DNA from: Primula veris
Taxonomy: Eukaryota; Streptophyta; Magnoliopsida; Ericales; Primulaceae
Direction of reading: 5' to 3'
Assembly: GCA_963682055.1 (NCBI GenBank)
Contig: OY821740.1
Coordinates: forward strand, 34,120,795-34,184,794
Length of the DNA stretch: 64,000 bases
Each line of letters opens with the position of its first letter. Position 1 is the first letter of the stretch. Positions 1 to 14,868 of this stretch are shown one piece after another. Position numbers and translations under genes: made by a program. Below the pieces are notes generated by a model. It had not been told where the DNA came from. It did no database searches and saw only the letters and a program-made list of their open reading frames with translations.

Positions 1-63
1 ATAACTCGTCATCTAACCAAAATAAATAGAAGTAATTAGTAGGAGTATTAAAAATAACAGAAG

Positions 64-83
64 AAGAGAGAGAGAGAGAGAGA
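64..83 (+). repeat. GA-repeat in hydrolase leader
   Basis: A run of GA dinucleotides lies about 40 bases upstream of the hydrolase start codon, probably in the 5' leader or core promoter. Similar GA/CT tracts precede the SQD1, LBD and kinase genes of this window. Confidence 0.6.
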
Positions 84-122
84 AATTACGAATAAAATTT
101 AGTATCTCACCAAAATCACAAA

Positions 123-3100
123 ATGGTTCCTTTTTCTCAACCCCAAAAATCAGGTACTTAACAAAACCACCATCTATTTCATTTCCATTTTTTTTAATAT
201 TTTAAAAATATATTCACTTTTTAATATCAGTAACAATTACTCCTTTATGTGGGTTACATATTATTATGTCATGTGTATCTCAAAATCATATGATAGCTTG
301 TAATTTTGTTCCAATTAAATAATTTATAATTGTAGTTGTTTGTTTACACCTCTTAAGCTCATAATATTTATCACTGTATTATTTTTGCTTATAATCTGGA
401 CTTTATTTGATTGATTAGCTTAAAAGCTCTGATTATTCTGTTTTTTTCTTAACCCAGTTTTTGTTCTCAATATTAAAATAAAAATTAATGTGAGCAATAG
501 TCTATAGATTTTATATTTTTACTGTTTCTGTGAAAAGCTGTTTTTAATAGACAAGTTCTTAAAAAAAATATTGAAAAAAGTGACCAACAGTTTGTGTATT
601 GAGAAATTGCTTTTGAAACTAATTTCAAAGTTGACGTCGTACGTAATTTGTAAACCTTTTTACAACTAGATATAGAAAGATGATGTTTTTTAAAGAGCGG
701 TAAGCTAAAAAAAACGATTCTTGAGACGTTACTTTGATAAAACAATTTCTCTGTATAGGTTTTTAATATTTACCTTCATCACATTGAACAAACAAGCATG
801 ATCAAGCGTTATGTTTTAACTACGAATACATACGATTCGTATATATGTGAAACGAGTTTTAGCATGACAGCCATCGTGATAAAAAAAACAGTTCTTGGAA
901 GATTTTTTCTAATATTATTTACATAAACTGATTGGAGTTTTTCTAATAAGTCATAGCAGAAACTACCGAAATCGATTTAGCTTTCAGGAGATAGTATTTT
1001 GACTTTCTTTGACCAGTTGTTTCTAAAAAAAGAAAGTGGTAGATAAGGAGGTTCTAATGCTAGGTATATTTTCTTTTCTGTATTAAAAAAACAGTTTGCC
1101 AAAAGAGGGTCGAGATAGTAAACAGTCACGGGGAGAAACTTATTGGAATACTGCATGAAACGGGTTCGATAGAGCTGGTCATAGTATGCCATGGTTTTAA
1201 ATCGAGAAAGGTTGGTAAAATTGTTCCTTGTGTTACCAAAAAAAACATACGCTTAATTCGATGGAATTTGGATCCCTCGTCCTGACAAATAATACTCATC
1301 TATTTACCAAAAAGGTGAACCTTCAGAAGCCTATAATGTGTATGCTTGCACTCTTTTGTAAACAGAAAATGTGAATACATTGAACTAAGAGTTTTTCGTG
1401 ATTATGTTCCTAAAGTATTTGGATTCACATTTTGCGCTAGATATTGAAGGACTTCAATCTACACAGGAAACCAATGTCATGTTTGACACTCATTTTGTCA
1501 TTTTTTGTCATTTTAAAACCCCGTAGGTAAAATGGCAACAACGTATACCTTTGTTCTTACGGTGAAGTGTGAACTACATAGAGTATAGAGTCAATAGACT
1601 CAATACAATTATCCAATCTAAAGACTTACAGATGAATTATAAATACCTTTTACCTTTTCTCAGGAACGCATTCCCATGGTGAGCCTTGCTGTTGCTCTAG
1701 AAAAAGAAGGGATAAGTGCCTACCGCTTTGACTTTGCTGGTAACGGGTAAGTTGTGATAAATATCCAGTACAAGAGTGTTCTTAGTTGCAATTGCTGGTG
1801 TAGTTAATAGAATTAAGTCGGATGTTTTCCTCGAATTTGTGTTACATTTCAAAGTACAGGGTTCCTGTATTATCTCTCTCTTTATGGGGGTCATTATTTT
1901 CTGGTGATTTCATTTTGTCAATACACAGATTGCGTCCACATCCTTATCATGGTTACCCATTTAAACTTTAATACTTCCAGTAACTAGATGTACAATTTTT
2001 TGTTTCTCCGTTATTTAATTGCGTGGCATCGGAAGTTACAATTGATTTATCAATACCGATTAAATTTTAGTTTCAGCAATAATATTGCTAGGTTTCCTTT
2101 ACAATATTAGGTACAGGTTGCCTTTTGTTATGGCTTGATATTTACTTGAAAAGTTACCGTATTGAGATGTTATTCAGGGTTTGTGTTTGCTCATTGGGGT
2201 AAGTATGTTAACTGTTTAGTATTTCAAGGGAACATTAGTTTCATGTTTCATCATATTTATATGCTTTATTTGGGCCTGAAGTACCAAAGTCGTAAAACAG
2301 TATCTATCTTTCTCTATGAGAAAATTCTAGAGACTTTTGACAACTAGGTTGAACTTTAATATGTCGACAACTGCATATATATCAAATGAAAAAGCGAGGT
2401 TTTTATAAAGTAAACTCCTTATCTCTGCTTTGCAGGGAAAGTGAAGGCCTTTTTCAGTATGGAAACTATCGTCGAGAGGTTAATGATTTACATGCTGTTA
2501 TCCAATACTTTCATAAGGAAAATCGTCCAATAGCCGCAATTGTTGGGCACAGTAAAGGTATTTCATCTGTACATTCCTGGGTTCAATTTTAGGATTTTAG
2601 TTTAGAATTTTCACCCCTTCGTTGTATTTTTTATTTTGTGGTTAAAAATATCGGCTTTCTGCTTTTGTTACTGAGACATCAGGCAAGGGATGCACTACTC
2701 TCATTATGGTGCTAAATCATTCTTTTATATAGAATTTTTTTGCTTGTGAAACATGTTTCAGTTTCAAGTTCAGTTCCTCTTTTGGAATTCAAAAATAAAA
2801 AATTGGTCAATTGATTATAACTGCAAGTGCTGATTCATAGGTGCATCCTTTTTTACTTTGCCTTATGATTCAAATCTGATGTCATTCCTTCTTCTATCTT
2901 TTGTATTATGATGTCATTCCTTAATTTTAGCTTGTAACTATTATGAAGTTTTCTATCCCAAGTTGAAAGAGAAACCCATCCAGTTTTTCAGTTGGTATCT
3001 TTATTTCAACTAAATATTTATCTATTTTATCGGATTTTGAAGCGCCATATAACGTACTCTCTGTTATGTGATTATTGTCGTTGAAGTTGTAATAGCTTAT

Positions 3101-4365
3101 TCTCCTACTGTAAAAACTAAAATGTGTACTTCATAACATGCTTTTAATTGTCTTCTTATGACGAAGTGAATGCTTAGATTCAAAGAGTTAATCTTCTCAA
3201 AAAAGATTACTCAGAAAGTATTTTTGTTGGTCAGCCACTAAGCTTCTTTATTTAAATAATGCCTGCTTTGTTGTGAAGTCTTTGCATCAGGTCTGTTTTC
3301 TCGGACTTTAATTAAAACACAAAACAGTCTACTTCTTTAATTGTTTTCAAAGCCTTTTGTTTCCCTTTTCAGTTTTTGGGTGTTGAAACTTGAAATTAAT
3401 CATTGCAGGAGGAAATGTAGTGCTCTTGTATGCTTCAGTGCACCATGATATTTGTAAAGTTGTTAATATGTCCAGCCGCTTTGATTTAAAAAGAGGCATG
3501 GAAGGTCGTTTGGGTAAAGACTTTCAAGAAAGGATAAATCAAATTGGATATATTGATGTAAAAAATAAGAAGGGTAAAATTTCAACTTTCCATCACTTTC
3601 TATGCTTTTTATTATGATTATTCCATATGGTAATCACTCTTGATTTTTTATAGCGCTTGTTTGTCCCTAACATGGGTATTGTGTCCCAATTTGAAGGGAA
3701 GGTAGAGTATAGAGTTACCAAAGAGAGTTTGTTTGACCGTCTTACAACTGATACGCTCCAGTCATGCTTGTCCATACCCAATTCATGCAGGTTAGGTTAT
3801 ATATATCCACCCTTTGTCTTTATATTTACATGTACAGATTGTTGTCCATACCATTCTTATCAATTTGGAAAAGGAGGAAATGAAAGGGACCAACATTATG
3901 TGAGTATTTGCTTGGCACGAGGATTTCTCCGAGAAAATTTTAACAGAAAAGAAAGGCATTTATCTTTCAAAATATAACAAAGCCTCGCACCAAGCATGCA
4001 CACTAAAGACATAAACTCTCGAATATTTATTTATTGGTTCCCTAATTTGGACAATATTTAAGTCCCCTTTTTACAGATTATATCACAAAATGTTATGCCT
4101 TGTCTATTATTGCAGGGTTTTGACAGTTCATGGTACTATGGACGAAATGGTCCCCGTTGAAGATGCAACGGAATTCGACAAGTATATATCTAACCATAAG
4201 TTACACATTATACAAGGAGCGGATCATGAATATACTCAGCATCAAGTTGAATTAGCTTCACTAGTGCTCAACTTTATAGTTGGTAATACATATCAAGACA
4301 CACACACTGATTCACAGCTTCCCTCGTCAGACCAAGAAGATAAATTTATTAATTCACGAATTTGA
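123..4365 (+). CDS. alpha/beta hydrolase (serine hydrolase, 7 exons)
   Basis: Exons 123-153, 1095-1210, 1664-1746, 2436-2557, 3409-3573, 3697-3790 and 4116-4365 join in phase with GT-AG borders to 861 nt, 286 aa. The product matches the plant family of small soluble alpha/beta hydrolases related to serine aminopeptidase S33 and esterase/lipase proteins. Visible motifs are the oxyanion-hole segment CHGF (residues 42-45), the nucleophile elbow GHSKGG (114-119, Ser116), a probable acid Asp213 in GTMDE and His241 in GADHEYTQH. No signal peptide or membrane segment is seen, so it is probably cytosolic. The natural substrate is not predictable. Exon 1 (ten codons) and exon 6 (weak polypyrimidine tract) are the least certain parts; the start was chosen because exon 1 joins exon 2 in phase and supplies the only upstream ATG found. 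All three catalytic residues are present. Confidence 0.85.
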
Positions 4366-4963
4366 ATGTTTATAGGAAATTCCTGTTTGGTTTGTTTTCA
4401 TTTTTTCTAAAGTTGTTTGGGGAACTCTTTTGAACCCTTCATTTGGGAGCGCCTACAAACGAATAGCTACTTTTTCATTTGGGAGCGCCTACAAACAAAC
4501 AGCTACTTTTTCAGTAATAATTTTAAACTTAAAAAATGAAAACCAGACAGTAGATTCTCTTTCCCACCCGATTTGAGAAGATAAGGGTTCCAATACCACA
4601 TGAGTTGTAAGAAGTGAGAAATTGGTGGATTGAAGTTATTTGAAGATCAATTGTGTGCAGTCTATGTTGGAAGTTTAGCAATGCGATTCAGGGTCAAGTT
4701 AAGAAAAAAAACAAATTACTGTGAAAATTCAAGACGTTTCCTGTTTCTCGTTTATAACCAATTTTTTTGGCGTCCAGGGAAAGAAAGTTCGTTCAGTTTA
4801 ACATTTATCTTTAAAGCGATCTGGCTTAAACACTGGTGGTGTAACCTTGTTTTACTAGTTTCTTCCTTAAAGCCTACTTCTTTTAAACAAATTATGCCAC
4901 ATATGTGCTGATACCAAAAGCCAAAAGGAGGCTCGTTCTCTTTTCTTTCAAGGGTTTTTACTG
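4366..4963. other. hydrolase 3' flank with a short tandem duplication
   Basis: No gene is seen. A unit of about 37 bases (containing GGGAGCGCCTACAAAC) occurs twice in tandem at about 4439-4512. The rest is probable 3'UTR and AT-rich spacer. Confidence 0.5.
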
Positions 4964-5112
4964 CTCCCTCCGTCACAAAAGAAAGAGGTCATTTTCTTAT
5001 ATATTATTTGAAAAGATGGTCCTAATTCCTATACAAATCGTACATGTAATTGGAACATTTTTTTGGGACAAGATTTAAGAAACATGGCCAACTTTTTGGG
5101 ACGAAATAAGTA
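4964..5112. mobile_element. Stowaway-like MITE (Tc1/mariner type)
   Basis: The left end begins CTCCCTCCGTCACAAAAG and the right end is a degraded inverted copy (TTTTTGGGACGAAATAAGTA). This is the usual Stowaway terminal pattern at about 150 bp. There is no coding capacity. The ends have diverged, so it is an old copy. Confidence 0.6.
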
Positions 5113-6579
5113 TTGTGGTTTAATTTTTCGGGCAAGTAAGTTAATAGATTGATTTGTCGTTTTTAACTTAATTTGATAAAAATATCATCTCATCAAAATG
5201 TTTCCTTCACCTCTTCAGCAAAATGGATCTCTTCAGTCTTCACAACATGGTATTATCACCATGGACAATGATGTCAAGGTATTGTTTTAAATAGTATTCG
5301 ACAAGATGGGTTCTTTAATGGCAACTTACAACCAAATAAACAGGCTTATCTGAGACTAAATATATCCATCTAAGAGCCGCTACATTTTCTGGACAAATAA
5401 CCAAGTAGTTTATTGGTAACGGAAACGGAAACGGAAATCAGGGAAACATGTAACGTAACTATAATTATACTTTTACTTCCAAGAATCAGGGAAAAGGGAA
5501 AGAAGAAATGTGGTTTCCCATGTTGAAGCGGAGTTTATTGGTAATAATGAACCAAACGACTTTCATGCTGATGAACAAAATGAATTGTAATTTATAAGCA
5601 AAAAAGCTGAACTTAAAAGGTGCAACCAAAGCCTTTATTGATTACTGGGCATATTCGTGTCACCTATGTATGTGTAGATATAGGAACACAGAAAGTCCAT
5701 AAATATATCATATAATCATCCATTACGTTGGACTCGCTGTTGGAGCATGCCACTTCTTTTTTTGTTATCCGTTGGAGCATGCCACTTATAAATCATAAAA
5801 AGGCCAAAAAAACTTGAGTGAGATTTTGCAGTGATTTCGTACAAAAACTTGTGAACAATTTTGCTGACTTGTGAACAATTTTGGCGATTGTGCCGCATTA
5901 CCCCATCTCAGTACACCTTGGACTGAAAATTAAACAAGTTGCCAGAATTGAACAAAATCAGCAAGAAACCAGGAGAAATGAAAAGTTCACAACTCACACA
6001 CTCACGACCACACTATCCACTTCATCAATCTTATGGGTTAAGGACCAAAACAAGCTTACACCAAAACATATTTAAGGTATTTGATGAGTTTGCTTTAGTT
6101 TCGCTTTTATATGAGTGTGCCCATGAGTGTCGCAATTTGTGAACGTATAATTACCCAGAAATCAGGCTGAGTATTGTACATACTAAACAAACTCAGCAAA
6201 ATCACACTCAATTTTTTGCATCTAAACAAGTCTTGAAGCAATTTGAGCAGCGGAAAACCACATCATGTGTGCAACAGTCTCAAGCATTCTCATGACAATA
6301 AAGTTGATACGAAACACTATTTACAAAACACTACCGGGGAAAAATATCAAGCATCATGACATTTAAGCTTAATAACTTATTGCTTCTACCACTTAAAATA
6401 CAAAACGCTCATCCGTCCCATGAGAGAAAATTGTTGTCAAAGCTAACAAATCGCAGACATACAACACCTCTTCCCACAACATGAACGCTCATCGATTCTA
6501 TAAGAGAAATTTGTCAATGAAGTTGACAAATTACAGAAGTAACAGCCGAAATAGTAAATTGGTTATTATAAACACAAAT
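5113..6579. other. intergenic spacer and SQD1 3' flank
   Basis: This lies between two convergent genes and has no convincing coding sequence. Nearest the SQD1 stop, two related segments (about 6405-6462 and 6482-6540, sharing AACGCTCAT and AGAGAAA words) form a diverged direct repeat, probably in the SQD1 3'UTR. Another short repeat (GTTGGAGCATGCCACTT) occurs at about 5730 and 5772. The stretch near 5583-5640 resembles an end of the hAT-like MITE family found in the ZIP introns. Confidence 0.5.
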
Positions 6580-8977
<2,398 letters not shown>

Positions 8978-9102
8978 TTATCTGCAAATGAAATTAAATC
9001 ATCAGTTTGAGTCTTCACAGCACTGACAGGTTTGTTGGGTTTACAGCCTTTAAGCTCGGTGTTTTTGCTTATAAGCAAGATTGTGTTTTGGTGATTAGCT
9101 TA

Positions 9103-9214
9103 TATTAGAGTCCATGCACTTCCCACCATAAGGCCTTGTGATAGGAAGGAGAGGAACTCATATATAAGCATAGAGTAGGATCAATAACCCATCAATGTGG
9201 GACAATATTCAACA
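9103..9214 (-). repeat. TRIM 3' LTR
   Basis: 112-bp terminal repeat identical by eye to 9338-9449. It is the 3' LTR when the element is read on the minus strand. Confidence 0.9.
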
Positions 9215-9337
9215 CTCCCCCTCACTTGTGGGCCGAGCTAAACAAGCACCCAATGGGCCAAATGCCCACAAGTGTAAACAACGAGACAATGGGGGAGCCC
9301 AACAAACAAGGAACAAAGAAAGCCCGCTCTGATACCA

Positions 9338-9449
9338 TATTAGAGTCCATGCACTTCCCACCATAAGGCCTTGTGATAGGAAGGAGAGGAACTCATATAT
9401 AAGCATAGAGTAGGATCAATAACCCATCAATGTGGGACAATATTCAACA
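9338..9449 (-). repeat. TRIM 5' LTR
   Basis: 112-bp terminal repeat directly abutting the primer-binding site at 9337-9326. It is the 5' LTR on the minus strand. Confidence 0.9.
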
Positions 9450-10730
9450 GCTTAAAACAGAGCTTTTCAAGTTCTATGACCTGAAAATCTAGAAGCTTTA
9501 AGCTGGATAAAGCCAACTTATTTTAGAACTAAAAAAAACAGCTTTTCCCTTCTAAACCTACAGCCAAACAATCCCCTATTCTACGCACAAACAACTCCAA
9601 GTAAACTACCTGAGAGACAATAATTGATAAATCAGTTAGTTTCGTATCTGAAGAGAACACTAAAGAAGGGAAACTGTTATTGTCACACGACCTTGATCAC
9701 ATTTCCCTCATAACTTGTACATTTGTATTAATATCTCCGGTCAATTTGTCGAAAGCAAGATTTCAATTGCACAATTGTTACACACACACACACACGCACA
9801 CACACACCAAAAAGAGTCAGGAATATGGATCAATGTTTGTCAGACATATATAAACAAAAAGTGTTTATAGCTGCATAATTCAAGTAATGCAGCGTAAAAA
9901 AGTGAGTTTTATGTGTAAAAGATCAAGGCACAAACTAATCCTCATCAAAATTAAATATAAAAGGTTACAAATAGGCTTAGTTTGAACTGCACAAACTCCT
10001 GATTTTGACGCAAGTGGCCATTACGAGCTTTCCAATATACTCCCTTAGATTACAATTCCCAGTTTCAAGATATGAGTGGTTAAATGGTAATTCTAGTTGT
10101 GGCTAGTTATAGTGATGAGTGAACATCTTATTATTCCATTGTAGTAACTAAAAGGAGTTTACTATCTACTCTAACTTCGGTTTTTTGATTCCATCCCATC
10201 ATACCAAATTGAGTCCCATATACCAACCATTTCCATTAAGAAAGAAAAAAGTAAACATCAAATGCTGCCAAATATGATTTTATGGATAAACTGCAAACTT
10301 GGAACATTGCAGGCATAATGGAAGCTACATATCGTGGGGTAGTCCTGTCTGGTATCAACACACCCCATGTACTACTTATAATAAAATGCCGCCCCGTATA
10401 TGATAAGTATTAGTTTTTATTACACCCTTAAGTAAAAAAACTCGCCTATTCATACAGAAATATACATGATCAATCAATCTTTAAACTTTCAGACCGTGTA
10501 GACAATTAAACCGATGAGTCAGTCAAATAAGCTGGAGAAGCCAAAGTCCCAGCTTATAAAGTTATAAGCACAAACTTTGTGACTAAAAGCTGCAATCAGA
10601 CATACCCCACTGAGTGGAAAGAACCTCATCAAATAAAATCAAATATGATGCATTTCAAATTTACAATAAGCCAGCTTCAGAAGCTGCAAAATCTACGCAG
10701 CGGTAACCCATTGCAAAAAAAAAGAAAAAA

Positions 10731-10910
10731 TACTCCCTCCGTCCCAAAAAATAGTCCCGTTTGACTTTTTCTTTGTCTTGAATTATGGTCCCGTTTGACT
10801 TTTAAGCCTGTTAAACTTCTACCTTTCCACTTATACCCTTATTTAATATAAAAACATCTTATCACAAACATCTTATAAATAAAACGCATTTTAAAAAGGG
10901 AATAATGTTA
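10731..10910. mobile_element. one end of a Stowaway-like MITE
   Basis: Starts TACTCCCTCCGTCCCAAAAA, the classic Stowaway terminus, followed by duplicated GTCCCGTTTGACTTTT words. I did not find the matching right end, so it is probably truncated. The right border given is arbitrary. Confidence 0.45.
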
Positions 10911-11487
10911 TAAAAGGGTCGATCACAAGTGGCCTGACATTGCTACTTGTATACAATTTAATTAAATTATGTAGCCCTAAGCTCAAATCGCAAAAATCCC
11001 ACCCGATCGCCTCTCTATATCATCCCGACCGCACAGATCTAGAGTTACCACAGTGCCTTCCGCCTAATTTACCCCGATTTTTTTTATTATTATAAATAAT
11101 TATTGAAACAAAGACTACTTACAAAATAAAGAATCCTTCATTAGGCTACTCAAACATAATTATCCTTCCAAGACTGCGAAAATACTGTTTCCGAACCTTG
11201 GTAAAAAGGGCTAATTTCAAAAACCCATTTCACAAACTACATAAAAACTGTTTCTTTGTAACAATATGTATCATATCAAGTACTCCTAAAGTAAAATTTC
11301 TAATACCCATTTTCAAAAACATAAATAATAATAGTATACTTAGTGATGCAAACAATAAGATCAACAAAATCCATAATCCAATAGAAACAAAGATTCAGTG
11401 GGAAATAATACATATATATAGATAGATAGATATAGAGAGAGAGTTATATACCTAGTAAAGATGGTGAGAGTGTGAGCGATATTATCA

Positions 11488-11511
11488 AAGAGAGAGAGAG
11501 AGAGAGAGAGA
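11488..11511 (-). repeat. GA/CT repeat in predicted SQD1 leader
   Basis: A GA run that reads as a CT tract on the SQD1 (minus) strand, at the start of the predicted leader exon. Confidence 0.6.
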
Positions 11512-11539
11512 CTAATTATTAGAGCAGCAGAAGGAAATA

Positions 11540-11547
11540 GGATATTC
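11540..11547 (-). promoter_or_regulatory. P1BS (PHR1 site), proximal
   Basis: GGATATTC on the plus strand (GAATATCC on minus) fits the near-palindromic P1BS consensus GNATATNC bound by PHR1-type MYB-CC factors in phosphate starvation. It lies about 30 bases upstream of the predicted SQD1 leader exon. Confidence 0.55.
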
Positions 11548-11600
11548 CTTTAAATCCTTTTATTTTTATTTTTTGATAAATAATATTTACTTACCCAAAC

Positions 11601-11608
11601 GGATATTC
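11601..11608 (-). promoter_or_regulatory. P1BS (PHR1 site), distal
   Basis: A second GGATATTC, in the same extended context (GGATATTCCTTTA) as the first and 61 bp further upstream. Paired P1BS sites suit an SQD1 promoter. Eight-base matches occur by chance, so function is inferred from position. Confidence 0.55.
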
Positions 11609-14336
11609 CTTTATTTATTTTTTATATTTTTTTTATGGTCTTAAATTCTTTCTATCTTTTCTTTTATAGTTTTTTTTTTTTTTTTAATCTTTTGTTTGAA
11701 GATAAAACCTGTAAAACTTCGCAGGCAACATTATTTGAACCTGACAGTGAGCAAGGTATACTCGGTTAACAACCACGTTACTACGAACCACTCCATCTTT
11801 TTATTTTATAGTCTTAAAACTTAAAAATTGACGATATAAGAAGATAATTTTTGACATAAACTCTAGCAGAGACTTAATATGAATTATTGATTTACTCTCG
11901 TATATATGATCGGATACATTGAGTTTATGCGAGAGTATATATCAAAATACTTTCTACTCCAGTAATCTCAATAGTCAATAGCGTGTTTTAGCTGTTACGT
12001 AATAATGTAAATCTTACCTAAATCGTTTTTGTAAGTTACACTAAAAGTGTAAAAGGATAAATTTTTAATGGGCTAAAAAAACAAAAAATATGGCTTATTG
12101 AAACTTTTTAAAGCTTTAATCGAGCTTTGAATCTAGTTATTTTTCTTATTACGAATCACGTTTTTAAAAAATTGGTCAATAGTCAATGCTCAATAGTATA
12201 TAGTTTCATTTTCTTGCAATTGACCTCTAATACTTTTTTCTCAATCAAGTTGCCTTCAACTTGAAAATGATATAACTTATCCTTCGATTTTCGGATGTCC
12301 CCTTTTTTCTTCTTAAAAGTAATTATTTTTTATTGAATTTCTTCCAAATTTGTTTAACAATTATAAGCTTTCATATTATGGAAAACTCAAATCTCAAGTG
12401 GAAAAGAAATTCACAAAAGACATCTTAATAGAGCAGATATATCCCTTTAGTTTGTCCGCGTTAATCTTTACCTTTGACGTTTTTTATTTTCATGAGTGAT
12501 AGATTTTACAAATGTATAAAATAGCAATTCAAATATCCAAAGTCAGAGAATGATCGAGCTAGGTGCATTACAATAAAAAGTTCATTTACCATCGGTTTAC
12601 TTTTTAAAAATTGTTGATAAAAATGAGTGTCGCTAAATTTTAGAAACATAATTCGGCTTAGCAAATAGGTAATTGCCAAATAGTGAATAGTAAAAGGATT
12701 TTAAATTTGGTCGATTAATATGTGAGATAGCTTGGGACAAAAGCATATACAACATAGCTAGGGTTATCATTGTTACGTTTTAAATTTTGTAATGCTATTT
12801 TTCTTTTGTTCTTTGACAGTGCTGGGATGTTTATGGTAAAGGGGAACTCTATTTGGATATCTTTAACCACTTTCGGCAAATACTATAAACTAAGATATAA
12901 AAATACAAATTTTAATTTTTAGATTTTTAAAAAAAAATTATAAGTAAATCTTTAAAGTTGTTATTAGAAGTCATGATACTGTTTCACGTTTGTTTTCTAT
13001 TTTCTATTACTCAATAAAAATATTCTGGCTCTTTGAAAAATTATGAAACTGATAAATGAGTACATACATTGCATCAAGCGTTTGGACAAATTTGCTTTTT
13101 GAAATTTAAAATCTAATATTGGTGCCGATATCAACTGTAAAAATACAACTGGAACCGTCGGATTAAGTCCCAACGGTTTCGGACCGAAATTTTAGCAGAT
13201 GATGTGTATTGTTAACATCGTCAAAAGGGTTACCATGAGACTTTTGGGCAACTTGCCAACTTCTCTAATCTCGTTTATGAGAATTACATATAATTATGTA
13301 AGTTAAAAGAGAAATAGATAGATGTATTAAGTTGCAAATGAGACGAAGAGCAACAATGTAAGGATGGAGATATGGAGAGACAAGATGAAAAGATAGGAGA
13401 CGTCGGTCGAGAGCATGTGAAATGCACAAAGGAGACGGGTATCTATCGTTGACGGAGGCGTGGCAAATGGGTTAGGGAAACCGGAAAAGGAGTGAATTAT
13501 ACAATGACTTAATTGAAAAAAAATATAGTTTTGGGTATAATTTATATTGTCAATCTTTTTTTTCTGCTTTGGACAAAGTATAGTGCCAGGTAATTTTGAA
13601 AAAACGTTACATTCTTTTAGTCTCATCAGTTAGAAAAATTATGTTACTAGTCCTTTTACCTAAACCACATTGTATTTACACTGTCTAAAATCTGAATAAT
13701 TTAGAGTATAATAAGAAAATCAGAGTAGTTTATGTTTACCTTAGTAGATGAAAACTTTCTAATTAAAAAACTGAACATAAAAATTTAGCATACGTTTTTA
13801 TTATGTTTATATGAACACACTTTTTAGTTACGTTGCCTCGTTAACATAAGACATCCAATTGTTTTAAGTAAAAAAGTTCTACATTAACTACTCCCTCGGT
13901 TTCATGATAAATGTTTGCTTGTTTTAGTATTTGAGAAACCAACACAATATAGGTACAAAATTAAATATATCTTTAATGCAAGCTATTTGGCAATTTTGAC
14001 TTATAGTTGCACCTCAAATTTTGGAAAGTATCTGTCGATATATTTGAATAAATTGAATTAATATGAAAGTATTCAAAAATTATCTATAGATTGGAGTAAT
14101 TTACTATTTCACTTTCGTATATATGGATCGTTTAGACCAATAATCATAATCATAGTAGGAGTCACATTCCTTGGGATGAAAGGATTAGGAATCGACTTTT
14201 TTGTGCCTATATATATACACAAGTACGTAGGCTTCACATTACTCTCAAGTTTTCTGATCATAATCATCTCATATCTTACCTATATATTTGTTACGATTAA
14301 AGGAGTTTTGTTACTTTGCCTGCCTCAACTTTTAAC
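11609..14336. other. AT-rich intergenic region
   Basis: No gene supported. Possible degraded Stowaway-like element at about 13887-14103 (CTCCCTCGGTTTCATGATAA at left, GGAGTAATTTA at right). A TATA-like TATATATAC at about 14210 may belong to the promoter of the broken FAS1 gene. Confidence 0.4.
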
Positions 14337-14868
14337 ATGGCTGCAGTAAGTTTCAAGGTTATTATATGTTCTCTTTTATTTATTGATCTTTTGGGTTCGG
14401 CTTTGGCAAGTAAATGAAGACTATGAAGACAATAAGTCAAACCTTAATGTTGATCTGATCGTAGAAGCTTTGCGGAATAGGGGATGCGATTATATGTCAC
14501 TAATGTATTCGTTGTGCCCCAACGAGATAATCCCCGAAAAGGGAGTTTTTACCATGTTTTGCGTTAGGGATGAGGCCATCAAGATACAACCTTCAGTACG
14601 TGTTCTACGCTCTCACGTGGTTCCGTTGACGTTGAATAGAGAGTATATCGAGTCTTTTTGATATGGGAAACAATTCGATACAATGAATCCAGATCATTAC
14701 CTCATGGTAACTTCAACAGCTAAATCAAAGGCCGGTGTTACGATTAATGGCATGCCAATAGATTGGGAAATTTACAACGATGGTCGCATCGTCATTCACG
14801 GAATTCGAGGCTACTTTGAGGAGCGCGTTAATGAGAAGAATGATGAACTATGCAGAATTGGATTATAG
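14337..14868 (+). pseudogene. FAS1-domain (fasciclin-like) pseudogene
   Basis: An ATG at 14337 opens a good signal peptide (hydrophobic core, ALAS-type cleavage region), but that frame stops at TGA 14415-14417. From there a second frame continues with a plant FAS1-like sequence: an ALRNRG segment, FTMFCVRDEAI (cf. FTVFAPTDDA of the family), LRSHVVPL, then VTINGMPI and GRIVIHGIRG near the C-terminus, ending at 14868. In that frame an in-frame TGA at 14659-14661 interrupts the domain. So one frameshift and one nonsense codon separate three good pieces of a single-domain secreted protein of about 175 aa, like the fasciclin-like arabinogalactan proteins. A GTAAGT at 14346 could be a splice donor, but I found no acceptor that repairs both defects. 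Sequencing error is an alternative for either break. Confidence 0.65.

Larger units (their letters stand above)
9103..9449 (-). mobile_element. TRIM (miniature LTR retrotransposon)
   Basis: Two 112-bp direct repeats (9103-9214 and 9338-9449), identical by eye, flank only 123 bp. Read on the minus strand, the first LTR is followed at once by TGGTATCAGAGC (9337-9326), the initiator-Met tRNA primer site. The second LTR is preceded by a purine tract (GTGAGGGGGAGTG). A 5-bp target duplication GCTTA lies at 9098-9102 and 9450-9454. The LTR begins TGTTGAATATTG and ends TAATA rather than the usual CA. There is no coding capacity, so it must move in trans. Identical LTRs indicate a recent insertion. 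Confidence 0.93.
9029..9575. mobile_element. hAT-like MITE interrupted by a TRIM
   Basis: The left end (GGTTTGTTGGGTTTACAGCC) and the inverted right end (complement GGGGATTGTTTGGCTGTAGG) resemble the TIRs of a non-autonomous hAT-like family (GGCTTGTTTGGTTGCAGC) found four times in the ZIP introns. Without the inserted TRIM it would be about 195 bp. The target duplication was not resolved and the ends are imperfect. Confidence 0.45.

Noticed and set aside
13327..13626. 99-aa minus-strand open frame
   Set aside because: No recognisable domain, AT-rich composition, no splice partners; likely chance.
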